7,411 nt of DNA from NCBI GenBank assembly GCA_905203765.1, contig CAJKXC010000088.1:1-7411 (forward strand), read 5' to 3'. Below the pieces are notes generated by a model. The model did not search any database and was not told the DNA's origin. It was given only the letters and a program-made list of their open reading frames with translations. Shown here one piece after another: positions 1 to 6,321 of the stretch. Position 1 is the stretch's first letter. Every line of letters begins with the position of its first letter. This stretch comes from an uncultured Bacteroides sp. GTDB taxonomy: Bacteria; Bacteroidota; Bacteroidia; Bacteroidales; Bacteroidaceae. A program made the position numbers and the translations under genes.

Positions 1-4
1 CAAC

Positions 5-169
5 ATGAATAATCAAAAACGAGAAAAGTATGAACCGCCGGTAGTAGAGGTGCTGACGGTGGCAGTGGAGTATGGCTTTGCAGGCAGTGGCGGTGGTGGC
101 AGCACCGGAACCGGTAGTGCCGATGCTACATTACCTACATGGGGGCCTGAGGATGGCTCTTGGGAATAA
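5..169 (+). CDS. Small Gly-rich protein of the type found beside Bacteroides fimbrillin genes (54 aa)
   Basis: An open frame of 54 codons runs from ATG at 5 to TAA at 167-169. It begins MNNQKREKYEPPVVEVLTVA, followed by a Gly/Ser/Thr-rich stretch (about residues 27-38) and an acidic Trp-containing tail (TWGPEDGSWE). From memory, many Bacteroides genomes carry small proteins with this plan: a basic start, a 'Y-x-x-P-x-V/M-E-V' segment, then a Gly-rich acidic tail. They often sit just ahead of fimbrillin or surface-lipoprotein genes. The function of that group is not known to me. There is no signal peptide or membrane segment. It ends 40 bp before the lipoprotein gene on the same strand, so co-transcription is likely. 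Only four bases precede the ATG, so its leader and promoter are unseen and an upstream start cannot be excluded. Confidence 0.65.
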   Translation: MNNQKREKYEPPVVEVLTVAVEYGFAGSGGGGSTGTGSADATLPTWGPEDGSWE

Positions 170-209
170 TCCTCTTCAGTAATTACAACCAACTTAAAAA
201 AAGAATTCA

Positions 210-2453
210 ATGACGAAAAACTTATTTTCCATCAGCGCCCTGCTATGCGCAGCGGCTCTGATAACAGCTTGCTCCAATGAGGAAATCATGGAGAACGGAA
301 CGTCTGCCGGTAATGTTACGCTGGTTGCCACAACGGGGGCAAACACCAAAACTACGGTGAACAATGAATATACTGTGAAGTGGACGAAAGGTGATGCCTT
401 CTATGTATTTGGCAAAAAGAAAGCGAATAATTCTTATTCCAGCAAAGGAACGTTCAACTGGACAAGCGGAACGGACACGGAAGGAACGTTCACAGGTACG
501 GTGACGGGCAAGATGGCCGATTTGCAGTATGCCGTTTATCCGGCTGATAAATATACTTATTCTTCCGGCAAAATGACTGTAAAATTTCCTGAGACATACA
601 CCCATCCCAACAGCAATGCGCCGATGTTCGGCAAAGTAAATCCCCGTGAAGGCAAAGTAGAATTCAAAAAACTGCTTTGCGGCATGATGCGCGTCACGGT
701 GAATAAATTACCGACGGGAAAGTCCGGCTCATTGAAACTGGAAGGTACAAACGTGGCAGGCCCGGCTACACTGACAATAGATGATGAAGGCAATCCCTCG
801 CTTGCCGCTATCTCGACAGACGGAAAAAATGCTGTAACCGTATCATTCACGAACTCAAGCGACCCGCTGGTGCTGGATATACCCTTGCCCGAAGGCGAGT
901 ATACAGACGGGCTTATCGCTACACTGACGATTACCGACACTTCAGACCCTGCCGAAGCGTTTAATACAGGAAGCTTTACAGTGACTGCCGGTAAGATAAA
1001 GGAGATGCCCGAAATCAACATCGCCAGTATTACAAGTTCCACCATCTCGTTCGAAAAAGAAGTGGAAAGCGTGACAGATGCTATCCAGGCGTTGGCAGAA
1101 GGTTCAAAGAACGTTACGATTAATGAGGTGAAAACAGGTGATGCGATTGAAATTCCTGAAAGCGACTCCCCTATCACAATCAATATCAAAACTGTAGGCG
1201 ATAACTTCGCAGTGAAAGGAGCTGAAGGCGCTGCTACAACACCGGTCGTGAAGATTAATGTACCGGAAGGCTCAACCGGTACTGTAAACGTTGAGAATGT
1301 AGAGCGCATAGAGATTAGCGGTGGCTGGAGTGAAGCAGTTACCGGTGATGCCAGTAAAGTCCTGGAAGTGAAAGCCGGTACAAACGTGAAAGAACTTGCC
1401 GTAGAGAAGATTGAACATATCGAAGTTAGCGGCACTTGGGAGAAAGTTACTGCCAGCACGGGCCAAAGCACTTTTGTTGTGAAAGCCGATGCTGTGGTAA
1501 AGGAGTTGACCGTAGAGCAAGGTAACATCGAAATTAAAGAAGGCGGTGTAGTCAACAAACTTACGCTGAATAATGATGTAACCATCAACAACCAATTGAT
1601 TATACCGGCAGGGGAATCAATGGAAGTAATCTTAGGCACGCATGAGTTGACGTTGAGCAGTGGCTATACCCTTATCAGTGCAGGCAGCAGCCTCAAGTTG
1701 ACAGGCGAAAGTTCCAGCAACAAAGGAAAGGTAAAGGATGCCGGTAACGGAATAGATTTGTATGAAGACAACGCTAATTTTACTATGGAGAATGTAGCAT
1801 ACGAAGCGACCAATAAAAATGGATACGGTGTTTTCACCGAAGCGAAGGTCAGCAGTACGACTATTAATATCAAAAACTCTACCATGAAGGGCAAATATTA
1901 CTGCGTAGCTACAAATGCCTTGGAGAAGGTTGGTACCGGCAATGTAATCACACTTGAAGGTTCTGATTTCACTGCCGATGAAACCGCTCTTATGGTGAAT
2001 ACTCCTGCTACGGTAACGGCCAAAAATTGTAATTTCACCGGCGGCTGGCAAGGCGCTTTCCTGCGTGCCGGCAAATCGACGTTCGATGCTTGCGGCTTTA
2101 ACCTGGATGTCAACAGCGGCTATGCAGAAAATGAAGTGAAGGCAGGCGCTACAGTTTGGGGCACCGGAAACGCGGCTCCTTCGGCAGCCATTACCGCAGG
2201 CAACAAAACGGATGGAAATGCTTATAAGCGTAAGGCTGATTTCGAGTTGAAGAATGGTTGTACCTTTAGTGTAAAAATAGATGGTAATGTAGACACTGAA
2301 AAAACTTATCCCGCTATCTACATTGATGCGGAAAATGAAGAAACGCAGGGCGTCACCTTCAAGTATGACAATAAAGCGTTCGAGAGTGCCGGAACCGGTC
2401 TTGACATCCGCAACAAAGATAAGGTTACTGAAGTAAATAATATACCCATTTAA
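210..2453 (+). CDS. Fimbrillin-family surface lipoprotein with a beta-helix-like C-terminal region
   Basis: This 747-residue protein has a lipoprotein signal peptide (residues 1-20, lipobox ITAC, lipidated Cys21). Cys21 is followed by SNEE; acidic residues there resemble the Bacteroidetes surface-export signal, so outer-surface anchoring is inferred. Residues about 35-270 look like a fimbrillin/Mfa-like domain: the 'W-x-x-GD-x-x-x-VF' pattern (VKWTKGDAFYVFG, 57-68), the 'YAVYPADK' segment (107-114) and the core strand LLCGMMRVTV (155-164). Residues 271-360 are Thr/Val-rich beta material. Residues 364-437 are two tandem 37-residue repeats. About 455-735 is short-strand sequence with Asn/Gly turns, like a right-handed beta-helix. 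The start is set by the signal peptide; an A-rich leader (aaaaaaagaattca) precedes it and there is no Shine-Dalgarno, as usual for Bacteroides. It may be a fimbrial tip or accessory subunit, or an adhesin. Family membership is fairly sure; pilus assembly is not shown, since no other fimbrial gene is visible. Confidence 0.85.
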   Translation: MTKNLFSISALLCAAALITACSNEEIMENGTSAGNVTLVATTGANTKTTVNNEYTVKWTKGDAFYVFGKKKANNSYSSKGTFNWTSGTDTEGTFTGTVTGKMADLQYAVYPADKYTYSSGKMTVKFPETYTHPNSNAPMFGKVNPREGKVEFKKLLCGMMRVTVNKLPTGKSGSLKLEGTNVAGPATLTIDDEGNPSLAAISTDGKNAVTVSFTNSSDPLVLDIPLPEGEYTDGLIATLTITDTSDPAEAFNTGSFTVTAGKIKEMPEINIASITSSTISFEKEVESVTDAIQALAEGSKNVTINEVKTGDAIEIPESDSPITINIKTVGDNFAVKGAEGAATTPVVKINVPEGSTGTVNVENVERIEISGGWSEAVTGDASKVLEVKAGTNVKELAVEKIEHIEVSGTWEKVTASTGQSTFVVKADAVVKELTVEQGNIEIKEGGVVNKLTLNNDVTINNQLIIPAGESMEVILGTHELTLSSGYTLISAGSSLKLTGESSSNKGKVKDAGNGIDLYEDNANFTMENVAYEATNKNGYGVFTEAKVSSTTINIKNSTMKGKYYCVATNALEKVGTGNVITLEGSDFTADETALMVNTPATVTAKNCNFTGGWQGAFLRAGKSTFDACGFNLDVNSGYAENEVKAGATVWGTGNAAPSAAITAGNKTDGNAYKRKADFELKNGCTFSVKIDGNVDTEKTYPAIYIDAENEETQGVTFKYDNKAFESAGTGLDIRNKDKVTEVNNIPI
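1299..1520 (+). repeat. Two tandem 37-residue repeats inside the fimbrillin-like gene
   Basis: Unit 1 (1299-1409, residues 364-400) and unit 2 (1410-1520, residues 401-437) align without gaps over 37 residues, with 15 identities. Shared anchors are E-x-I-E-[IV]-S-G-x-W near the start and V-K-A then V-K-E-L-x-V-E at the end. A shortened relative (NIEIKEGGVVNKLTLNND, from residue 439) follows. The units probably stack as beta-strand rungs leading into the C-terminal beta-helix-like part. The repeat is clear at protein level and diverged in DNA, so it is old. Confidence 0.7.
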
Positions 2454-2490
2454 AGTATTCCGAATTTGTTTACTTCCTGTATAACATAAG

Positions 2491-2541
2491 AAGGATGCCT
2501 TCCCCTGCCAAATGAAGTTTTGACATGGAGAAGGCATCCTT
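2491..2541. terminator. Hairpin between convergent genes, probable bidirectional terminator
   Basis: AAGGATGCCTTC (2491-2502) pairs perfectly with GAAGGCATCCTT (2530-2541), a 12-bp stem with a 27-nt loop. It lies 37 bp after the lipoprotein stop on the plus strand and about 20 bp after the smalltalk stop on the minus strand. The T-run is weak on both sides (ttacattt on plus, cttatgttat on minus) and the loop is long. Termination is therefore likely from position but not certain from structure. Confidence 0.6.
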
Positions 2542-2561
2542 TACATTTCAGGGCAATTTGT

Positions 2562-2669
2562 TTACCCCACAACAGGCATAGCCTGCGCTCCAAGCACTCC
2601 CGCCAAAGCGGAAGCTACTGCAATGATTACCTTAAAGATAATGCCCCAGGTGGATGATTTTGTTTTCAT
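2562..2669 (-). CDS. Smalltalk family small hydrophobic protein (35 aa)
   Basis: Minus-strand ATG at 2669 to TAA at 2562-2564 gives 35 residues: MKTKSSTWGIIFKVIIAVAS, then ALAGVLGAQAMPVVG. This matches my recollection of the Bacteroides 'smalltalk' family (MKTKS-[ST]-TW-G-I-I-x-K-V-[IV]-I-A-[IV]-A-S-A-L). Residues 9-28 are hydrophobic and could form one membrane-spanning helix after a short basic N-terminus. It lies 54 bp downstream of the HU-like gene on the same strand, with no promoter seen between, so one transcript is likely. Elsewhere this pair is commonly followed by an N-acetylmuramoyl-L-alanine amidase gene; here it is not. The molecular role is unknown; a holin-like or membrane-signalling role is only a guess. 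Confidence 0.85.
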   Translation of the reverse strand: MKTKSSTWGIIFKVIIAVASALAGVLGAQAMPVVG

Positions 2670-2680
2670 AATGATGTTTT

Positions 2681-2715
2681 TAGTAGTTAGTAGAAAGTAG
2701 TTGGTAGTAAGTAGG
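2681..2715. repeat. Array of five 7-bp repeats between HU and smalltalk genes
   Basis: Consecutive heptamers read TAGTAGT, TAGTAGA, AAGTAGT, TGGTAGT and AAGTAGG on the plus strand (consensus near WRGTAGT). They fill most of the 54-bp spacer between the HU-like and smalltalk genes. In the transcript the array is a C/T/A-rich, unstructured stretch just ahead of the smalltalk start. Similar arrays occur in Bacteroides intergenic DNA as I remember it; no function is established. Confidence 0.7.
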
Positions 2716-2723
2716 AGATACTA

Positions 2724-3224
2724 TTATCCCATCGGATTATCGTCCAAATCTCCGTCGTTGCCGCTACCGGAGCCGCCCCCTTCACCGCTGCCGCCGGATG
2801 CACCTTGCGACTCCAAGTAGGCTTGAAGGTCGATAAACTCGATTTTCTCTCCGGCACGCGTCGTAGCCAAATCCACCTTCACCGAAGAGGAAGGGCGGAA
2901 GTTGATACGTACCTTCTGAATCTTGTCCGCTGTGCAGTCCTTTGCCGCCGCAGAGCCTTCGCCCTCGCAACTCAGCGAGAACACACCGAAGTTCTCGATA
3001 TTCACCGACTTACCGCCGTACAGACTCTCACGCATCACGTCCACAAAGTTGATGATTACACTGTGGATATCACCTGCCGACAGCGAACTCGCCTTCTGCA
3101 TACGGTACGCCACTTCGTCTATTCCGACCGTCTGCCCCAACGTCACCAGGCGAGGGTAAAACATCTTCGCCGCATCCTTGCGGGTGGGGTCGGCAAACTT
3201 CTCTTTCTTGAAAAATACTCCCAT
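2724..3224 (-). CDS. HU-like DNA-binding protein, Bacteroidetes HU-HIG type (166 aa)
   Basis: This is an HU/IHF-related nucleoid protein of the Bacteroidetes-specific group, expected to bind DNA as a dimer. The N-terminus (MGVFFKKEKFADPTRKDAAK) is typical of the group. Residues about 30-70 form the helical part; the core motif NIENFGVFSLS (75-85) matches the HU 'GFGxF' region; about 100-120 (KVRINFRPSSSVKVDL) forms the DNA-gripping beta arm, with 'F-x-P' conserved. The IHF/HU-like part ends near residue 140. A low-complexity tail rich in Gly/Ser and ending in acidic residues (141-166) follows, and is probably disordered. The start codon is the only good choice. A promoter match and a leader hairpin lie upstream; smalltalk follows downstream in the same direction. 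Family call is firm; its DNA targets and its job in this module are unknown. Confidence 0.9.
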   Translation of the reverse strand: MGVFFKKEKFADPTRKDAAKMFYPRLVTLGQTVGIDEVAYRMQKASSLSAGDIHSVIINFVDVMRESLYGGKSVNIENFGVFSLSCEGEGSAAAKDCTADKIQKVRINFRPSSSVKVDLATTRAGEKIEFIDLQAYLESQGASGGSGEGGGSGSGNDGDLDDNPMG

Positions 3225-3254
3225 AACTTTTTTGTTTTTAAAGGGTTAATAACT

Positions 3255-3275
3255 GAAGGTTCACAAGTAACCTTC
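3255..3275 (-). promoter_or_regulatory. Small hairpin in the leader of the HU-like gene
   Basis: GAAGGTT (3255-3261) and AACCTTC (3269-3275) form a 7-bp stem with a 7-nt loop, 30 bp upstream of the HU-like start codon. If the promoter at 3321-3349 is right, it lies within a leader of about 90 nt. It could act on translation or mRNA stability, or be a protein-binding inverted repeat. It does not resemble a riboswitch I know. Confidence 0.35.
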
Positions 3276-3320
3276 GTACATAAATTCATACTCAATGATT
3301 CATTGCAATTATCACTGCGA

Positions 3321-3349
3321 CAAAGATACGGCAGCCGCTACAAGCCCAA
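3321..3349 (-). promoter_or_regulatory. Putative Bacteroides-type promoter for the HU-like and smalltalk genes
   Basis: On the minus strand TATCTTTG (3328-3321) is an exact match to the Bacteroides -7 consensus TAnnTTTG. A TTG (3349-3347) lies 18 bp upstream, close to the usual position of the -33 element. Transcription would start near 3314, giving a leader of roughly 90 nt before the start codon at 3224. Confidence 0.5.
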
Positions 3350-3400
3350 GACGCATCCCACACTTTACGCTATTTTTCAGGACAATAAGGTACTATATCA

Positions 3401-3432
3401 TTTCCGTAAGACACTAATTTTCATTACCTTTA
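3401..3432 (+). promoter_or_regulatory. Putative Bacteroides-type promoter for the DUF4248 gene
   Basis: TACCTTTA (3425-3432) differs from the -7 consensus TAnnTTTG at the last base. TTTC (3401-3404) sits 20 bp upstream, one base off the -33 TTTG. The start of transcription would fall near 3439, about 40 nt before the start codon at 3478. It lies about 75-100 bp from the opposing HU promoter, in the same divergent intergenic region. Confidence 0.35.
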
Positions 3433-3477
3433 CATCATAGAAAAACAGATTTATAAACCCTAAAAAACAGTAGAACA

Positions 3478-3723
3478 ATGAAAACAAAAGACGAAAAAGA
3501 AGAAGAAACCGAATTCAAATGCCGCAGCTATAGCAAGAGCGAACTTGCCCAACTATACAGCCCGTTCACTACCCCCAAAACCGCCGTCGACAAACTCAAC
3601 CGCTGGATAGACCACAAACCCGGACTGCGCCAGCTGCTCACCGAAAGCGGACTCATACACTCCGCCAAGTGCTACACCCCCGCACAGGTGCGGCTCATTG
3701 TAGAAGGCATCGGAGAGCCTTAG
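3478..3723 (+). CDS. DUF4248 family protein (81 aa)
   Basis: This short protein starts with a very charged segment (MKTKDEKEEETEFK). It continues with a compact helical domain: YSKSELAQLYSP (18-29), KLNRWIDHKPGLRQLL (about 39-54) and the end motif YTPAQVRLIVEGIGEP (66-81). The order 'S-K-x-E-L-A-x-L-Y-x-P ... L-x-x-W-I ... T-P-x-Q-V-x-L-I-V-E-x-[LI]-G-x-P' is that of the Bacteroidetes family DUF4248. The layout resembles a small helix-turn-helix DNA-binding or adaptor protein, but this is inference. It is divergent from the HU-like gene and convergent with the DUF3987 gene, the partners it usually accompanies. It ends in a strong terminator 43 bp downstream. No biochemical role is known to me. 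Confidence 0.85.
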   Translation: MKTKDEKEEETEFKCRSYSKSELAQLYSPFTTPKTAVDKLNRWIDHKPGLRQLLTESGLIHSAKCYTPAQVRLIVEGIGEP

Positions 3724-3766
3724 TCTCTCCCACCCCTTCGGAAATTCTGCTCTTGGCATAAAATCA

Positions 3767-3802
3767 TAAGCCCTTGCAATAATCTGATATTGCAAGGGCT
3801 TA
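3767..3802. terminator. Strong bidirectional rho-independent terminator
   Basis: TAAGCCCTTGCAATA (3767-3781) pairs perfectly with TATTGCAAGGGCTTA (3788-3802): a 15-bp stem with a 6-nt loop. T-rich tracts follow on both strands (attttattta on plus, tgattttatg on minus). It ends the DUF4248 transcript from the left and the DUF3987 transcript from the right. Confidence 0.88.
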
Positions 3803-3810
3803 ATTTTATT

Positions 3811-3840
3811 TAGGGTTCACAAGGTTCAAAGTTCGCTTAT
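3811..3840. repeat. Left arm of a 30-bp inverted repeat, at the DUF3987 gene stop
   Basis: GTTCAAAGTTCGCTTAT (3824-3840) is the exact reverse complement of 5275-5291, inside the same gene. With flanks (about 3817-3846) the match is 26 of 30. The arm overlaps the stop codon and contains 7-bp-period units (AAGGTTC, AAAGTTC). Confidence 0.75.
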
Positions 3841-6200
3841 AAGCCTAACTTTCCGCCGACACCCGGAAGTTTCCGGTACTTCGTTCCCTCATGCTTCACA
3901 AACGAAGCCTTCTCTGCCTTCTTTAGCATCCGCTTTCCGGTAGAGACAGACAAGTTCTGCTTGGCAGCCTCATTCACAAAGTCGGTGAAAGAAAACTCTT
4001 CCGGCATCTTCTCCAGCACCGGCAGAAAGCGGTGGAACTCCCTTAGGGGTAATGCTTTCAGCGCCAGTTCCGGCAACGACGAACTCAGCAGCAGCCCATG
4101 CTCCAACAGCACTTCCACCAGTTGCATCGCCATATGGAAATCTTCATCGGTACAGATGCGCTCTCCCGCTGCCCAAAACTCATCCTCACACTTGCGCAAT
4201 GCCGTAAATATCGCTGCAATACGCATCGCCAGCAGTCCGTGGCGCAGCACCATAGCACCCGGAGAGTCGTCTCCCTCTACCACCACGCCTTGAAGCCGGT
4301 GCTCGAAAAAGTCCGTATGTGCTTTCCATTGGGCATCCGTAAACGTCACCCAGGTGCGTTTGCCCTGCATCATCTGGTGCATATGCAACACCTCTTTGCC
4401 AAGTTCCCGGAAGTAAGAGCGAAACTCCACCCCATCGTGTCGCGGAGCAGCAGAACGCCACACCCATTGCGTCTCGGCAGTAAGCACCGTGAGGCGGCTG
4501 AACAATCCGTTTTCTTGCGAACGAACCAGTGCCACCAACTGGTCGGGCGTACCCGTCAGGCACATCGCCAGCCGTGGCAAACGAACTACAATTAACGCGC
4601 CATCTACCTTGAACGAAGAAGATATTTCCTCGTGGTGGTAGGCGGCACAAAGCAAATCGTCCTGCTTGCCGTAGTCCTGCCCCATAGCAGAAGCCAGGGT
4701 GTTGATTTCGGATGCATGGATAATGCCGCCCAACGCACCGTTATCGCGCAGATGCCCGTAGACTTTGGCTTTGGATGAGTTGGCGGGAATCATAAAGCTG
4801 ACCAATCGGGGTTCTTCGGGACGGGGATCTGACGACATCTTCTTATGCTTCCGCCTATCCTCGGCATGGGATTCTTCCCATACCCGGAGCCGTTCTTCGT
4901 AGGCTTTCATTTCGGCTTCGCCCTGGCGTGCATAGTAGTCGTGCACCTCTTGTGAGAAGGCGGCAGCAAGTGCCACCACTCCCTTTCCCGTACCGGCATG
5001 CGCCACCGCTACAGAATAAAAATGCGGGGAATACTCCATCTGGTCGTAGCTGAAATACACATCGGGCAGGCAGGCGCTGAGGTGCGCCAGCATGCCCATC
5101 AGCAGCATATCCCGCTCACGCTTCCCGCGTGCCAGGGTGATGCCCCGTTTCAGTAAATCCGGCAAACGTTCGTAGACTTCCTGCGGAAAGTAAGGCATGG
5201 ACGCCCGCAGTTCGTTACTTTTTTCGGACAATTCTTCCTGCTCATCCTGAGTGGCGGTACGGAAACTGAGGTTCATAAGCGAACTTTGAACTTTTTGACC
5301 GTAAACCGCACTTTTCGGCAATGCCGGTTTTCCACTAAGATACTGATAACCAGCACGGATGCAACTTTCGATTTCGGAAGCCGTAAAATCCGCCGTTGCC
5401 AGTTCCGAGGCAGTTATCCGCACCAATTCGGCAAGTTCTTTTGGAGATAAATTTTTACTTCTCGCCGCATGTCCCAGTTGCAGCATCGACTCGTGCCGGC
5501 TGCCCGATACGAACGGGCGTTTCTCCAAGAACTGATTAAGCAATCCCGCCAACAAGCCGGTTCCTGCACCTTGGGACGCACCTTCCGGCTTCGGTTCATC
5601 CCGCAAGACTGCTTCGGGCCTCTCCTTTTCCCAAACTTCACGCCAGGGAAAATACTCCGCTGCTGGATTGTAGTAAATCTCCGGGTCGTAGACCTCGGAA
5701 CACAGGCGGGACAGGTTTTTGCAAGCCTCGTCGCAAGGATGCCCTGCAACCCGCGACAGTTCGCGTGCTACGATGGCGTAGGCGGCGGCATACTCCGCCA
5801 CATCGTTCACGTCCACCGGCACGGTTGCCTTCAGCCCCTTGCCGGAAACGCTCGTCCACACCAGTTCCACATACCCCAGTCGGCACAGCAGGGCTTTAAT
5901 CTCCGCCGTGCGCCCGTTCGTTCCGTCAAAGTCGAACATCGACCTTCGGCTCAACGTTTTCAGGTTTCCGTCCGAGCGTTTGCCTTCGCAGACTCCCGCC
6001 ATAGTGACTCCCGGAAACTTCTTCTTCAGCTTCGCAGCTTCTTCCAATCGGTTTTGTTCCAGCAAAGAACGATACTGTTCCGTCTTTGCTTTTAGCTTTG
6101 CGCCACTCACGTTATTTCTGAATTCCTCTACCGAGGATTCTTTCGGTTCCACATCCCACATATCGTAGAAACGTGAAACCTTTGGTTGGTTTTCATCCAT
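3837..6200 (-). CDS. BT4734-like primase-type domain fused to a DUF3987 P-loop ATPase (787 aa)
   Basis: The N-terminal part (about residues 1-200) is of the BT4734-like type (formerly VirE N-terminal): helical lead (EQYRSLLEQNRLEEAAKLKK, 41-60), then MFDFDGTNG (88-96) and SVSGKGLK (117-124). The D-x-D and S-G-K-G patterns recall primase-polymerase folds; that link is inference. Residues about 205-300 are a helical linker. About 310-700 is the DUF3987 part: Walker A-like HAGTGKG (401-407), Walker B-like GGIIHASEIN (491-500), sensor-like CLTGTPDQL (547-555) and GLFSRL (565-570) with a possible arginine finger. Residues 735-780 look like a winged helix. It is probably a primase-helicase-like protein of mobile-element origin. 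ATG at 6200 is preferred: the longer frame needs GTG at 6254, which falls inside a promoter match, and the 18 extra residues do not resemble the family. Stop TAA is at 3837-3839. Confidence 0.85.
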   Translation of the reverse strand: MDENQPKVSRFYDMWDVEPKESSVEEFRNNVSGAKLKAKTEQYRSLLEQNRLEEAAKLKKKFPGVTMAGVCEGKRSDGNLKTLSRRSMFDFDGTNGRTAEIKALLCRLGYVELVWTSVSGKGLKATVPVDVNDVAEYAAAYAIVARELSRVAGHPCDEACKNLSRLCSEVYDPEIYYNPAAEYFPWREVWEKERPEAVLRDEPKPEGASQGAGTGLLAGLLNQFLEKRPFVSGSRHESMLQLGHAARSKNLSPKELAELVRITASELATADFTASEIESCIRAGYQYLSGKPALPKSAVYGQKVQSSLMNLSFRTATQDEQEELSEKSNELRASMPYFPQEVYERLPDLLKRGITLARGKRERDMLLMGMLAHLSACLPDVYFSYDQMEYSPHFYSVAVAHAGTGKGVVALAAAFSQEVHDYYARQGEAEMKAYEERLRVWEESHAEDRRKHKKMSSDPRPEEPRLVSFMIPANSSKAKVYGHLRDNGALGGIIHASEINTLASAMGQDYGKQDDLLCAAYHHEEISSSFKVDGALIVVRLPRLAMCLTGTPDQLVALVRSQENGLFSRLTVLTAETQWVWRSAAPRHDGVEFRSYFRELGKEVLHMHQMMQGKRTWVTFTDAQWKAHTDFFEHRLQGVVVEGDDSPGAMVLRHGLLAMRIAAIFTALRKCEDEFWAAGERICTDEDFHMAMQLVEVLLEHGLLLSSSLPELALKALPLREFHRFLPVLEKMPEEFSFTDFVNEAAKQNLSVSTGKRMLKKAEKASFVKHEGTKYRKLPGVGGKLGL
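5269..5298. repeat. Right arm of the 30-bp inverted repeat, at the domain junction
   Basis: ATAAGCGAACTTTGAAC (5275-5291) is the reverse complement of 3824-3840. It encodes residues around 303-309 (KVQSSLM), in the linker between the primase-like and ATPase parts of the DUF3987 protein. An in-frame ATG at 5276 (Met309) directly follows the repeat core in the coding direction. Confidence 0.75.
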
Positions 6201-6253
6201 TAAGATGAGTTTTAGGTTATAGAGATCGGAGCCGTTTGCCCCGAGAATGAGCA

Positions 6254-6286
6254 CGAAGTTAGGGAGTAAAGAGAACTAAGTCCAAA
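6254..6286 (-). promoter_or_regulatory. Putative promoter for the DUF3987 gene
   Basis: On the minus strand TTTG (6286-6283) is followed after 21 bp by TAACTTCG (6261-6254), which is one base off the -7 consensus TAnnTTTG. Transcription would begin near 6247, about 47 nt before the ATG at 6200. This places the alternative GTG at 6254 upstream of the transcript and supports the shorter protein. Confidence 0.45.
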
Positions 6287-6321
6287 AAAATCATAAAAAC
6301 TTTTCAACAGCCCGGGGGCAA

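Noticed and set aside
91..120. GSGGGGSTGTGS run looks like an artificial protein linker
   Set aside because: Gly-rich tails are natural in this group of Bacteroides small proteins, and no vector or cloning sequence surrounds it.
557..1639. Long minus-strand open frame (360 codons) opposite the lipoprotein gene
   Set aside because: It mirrors the codons of the plus-strand gene, whose signal peptide, lipobox and fimbrillin motifs are clear; its own translation is Ser/Thr/Val-rich with no recognisable domain.
1632..2537. Minus-strand open frame of 301 codons across the lipoprotein 3' end
   Set aside because: It starts inside the terminator hairpin and is antisense to a confident gene; no domain or start signal.
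2681..2715. Repeat array as a CRISPR
   Set aside because: The unit is 7 bp with no spacers; it is a simple tandem repeat.
2805..3440. Plus-strand open frame of 211 codons opposite the HU-like gene
   Set aside because: It is rich in Arg/His/Leu, typical of antisense translation, and runs through the divergent promoter region.
6254..6254. GTG at 6254 as start of the DUF3987 gene (805 residues)
   Set aside because: It falls within the -7 element of the predicted promoter, GTG starts are uncommon in this group, and the 18 extra residues do not resemble the family N-terminus.
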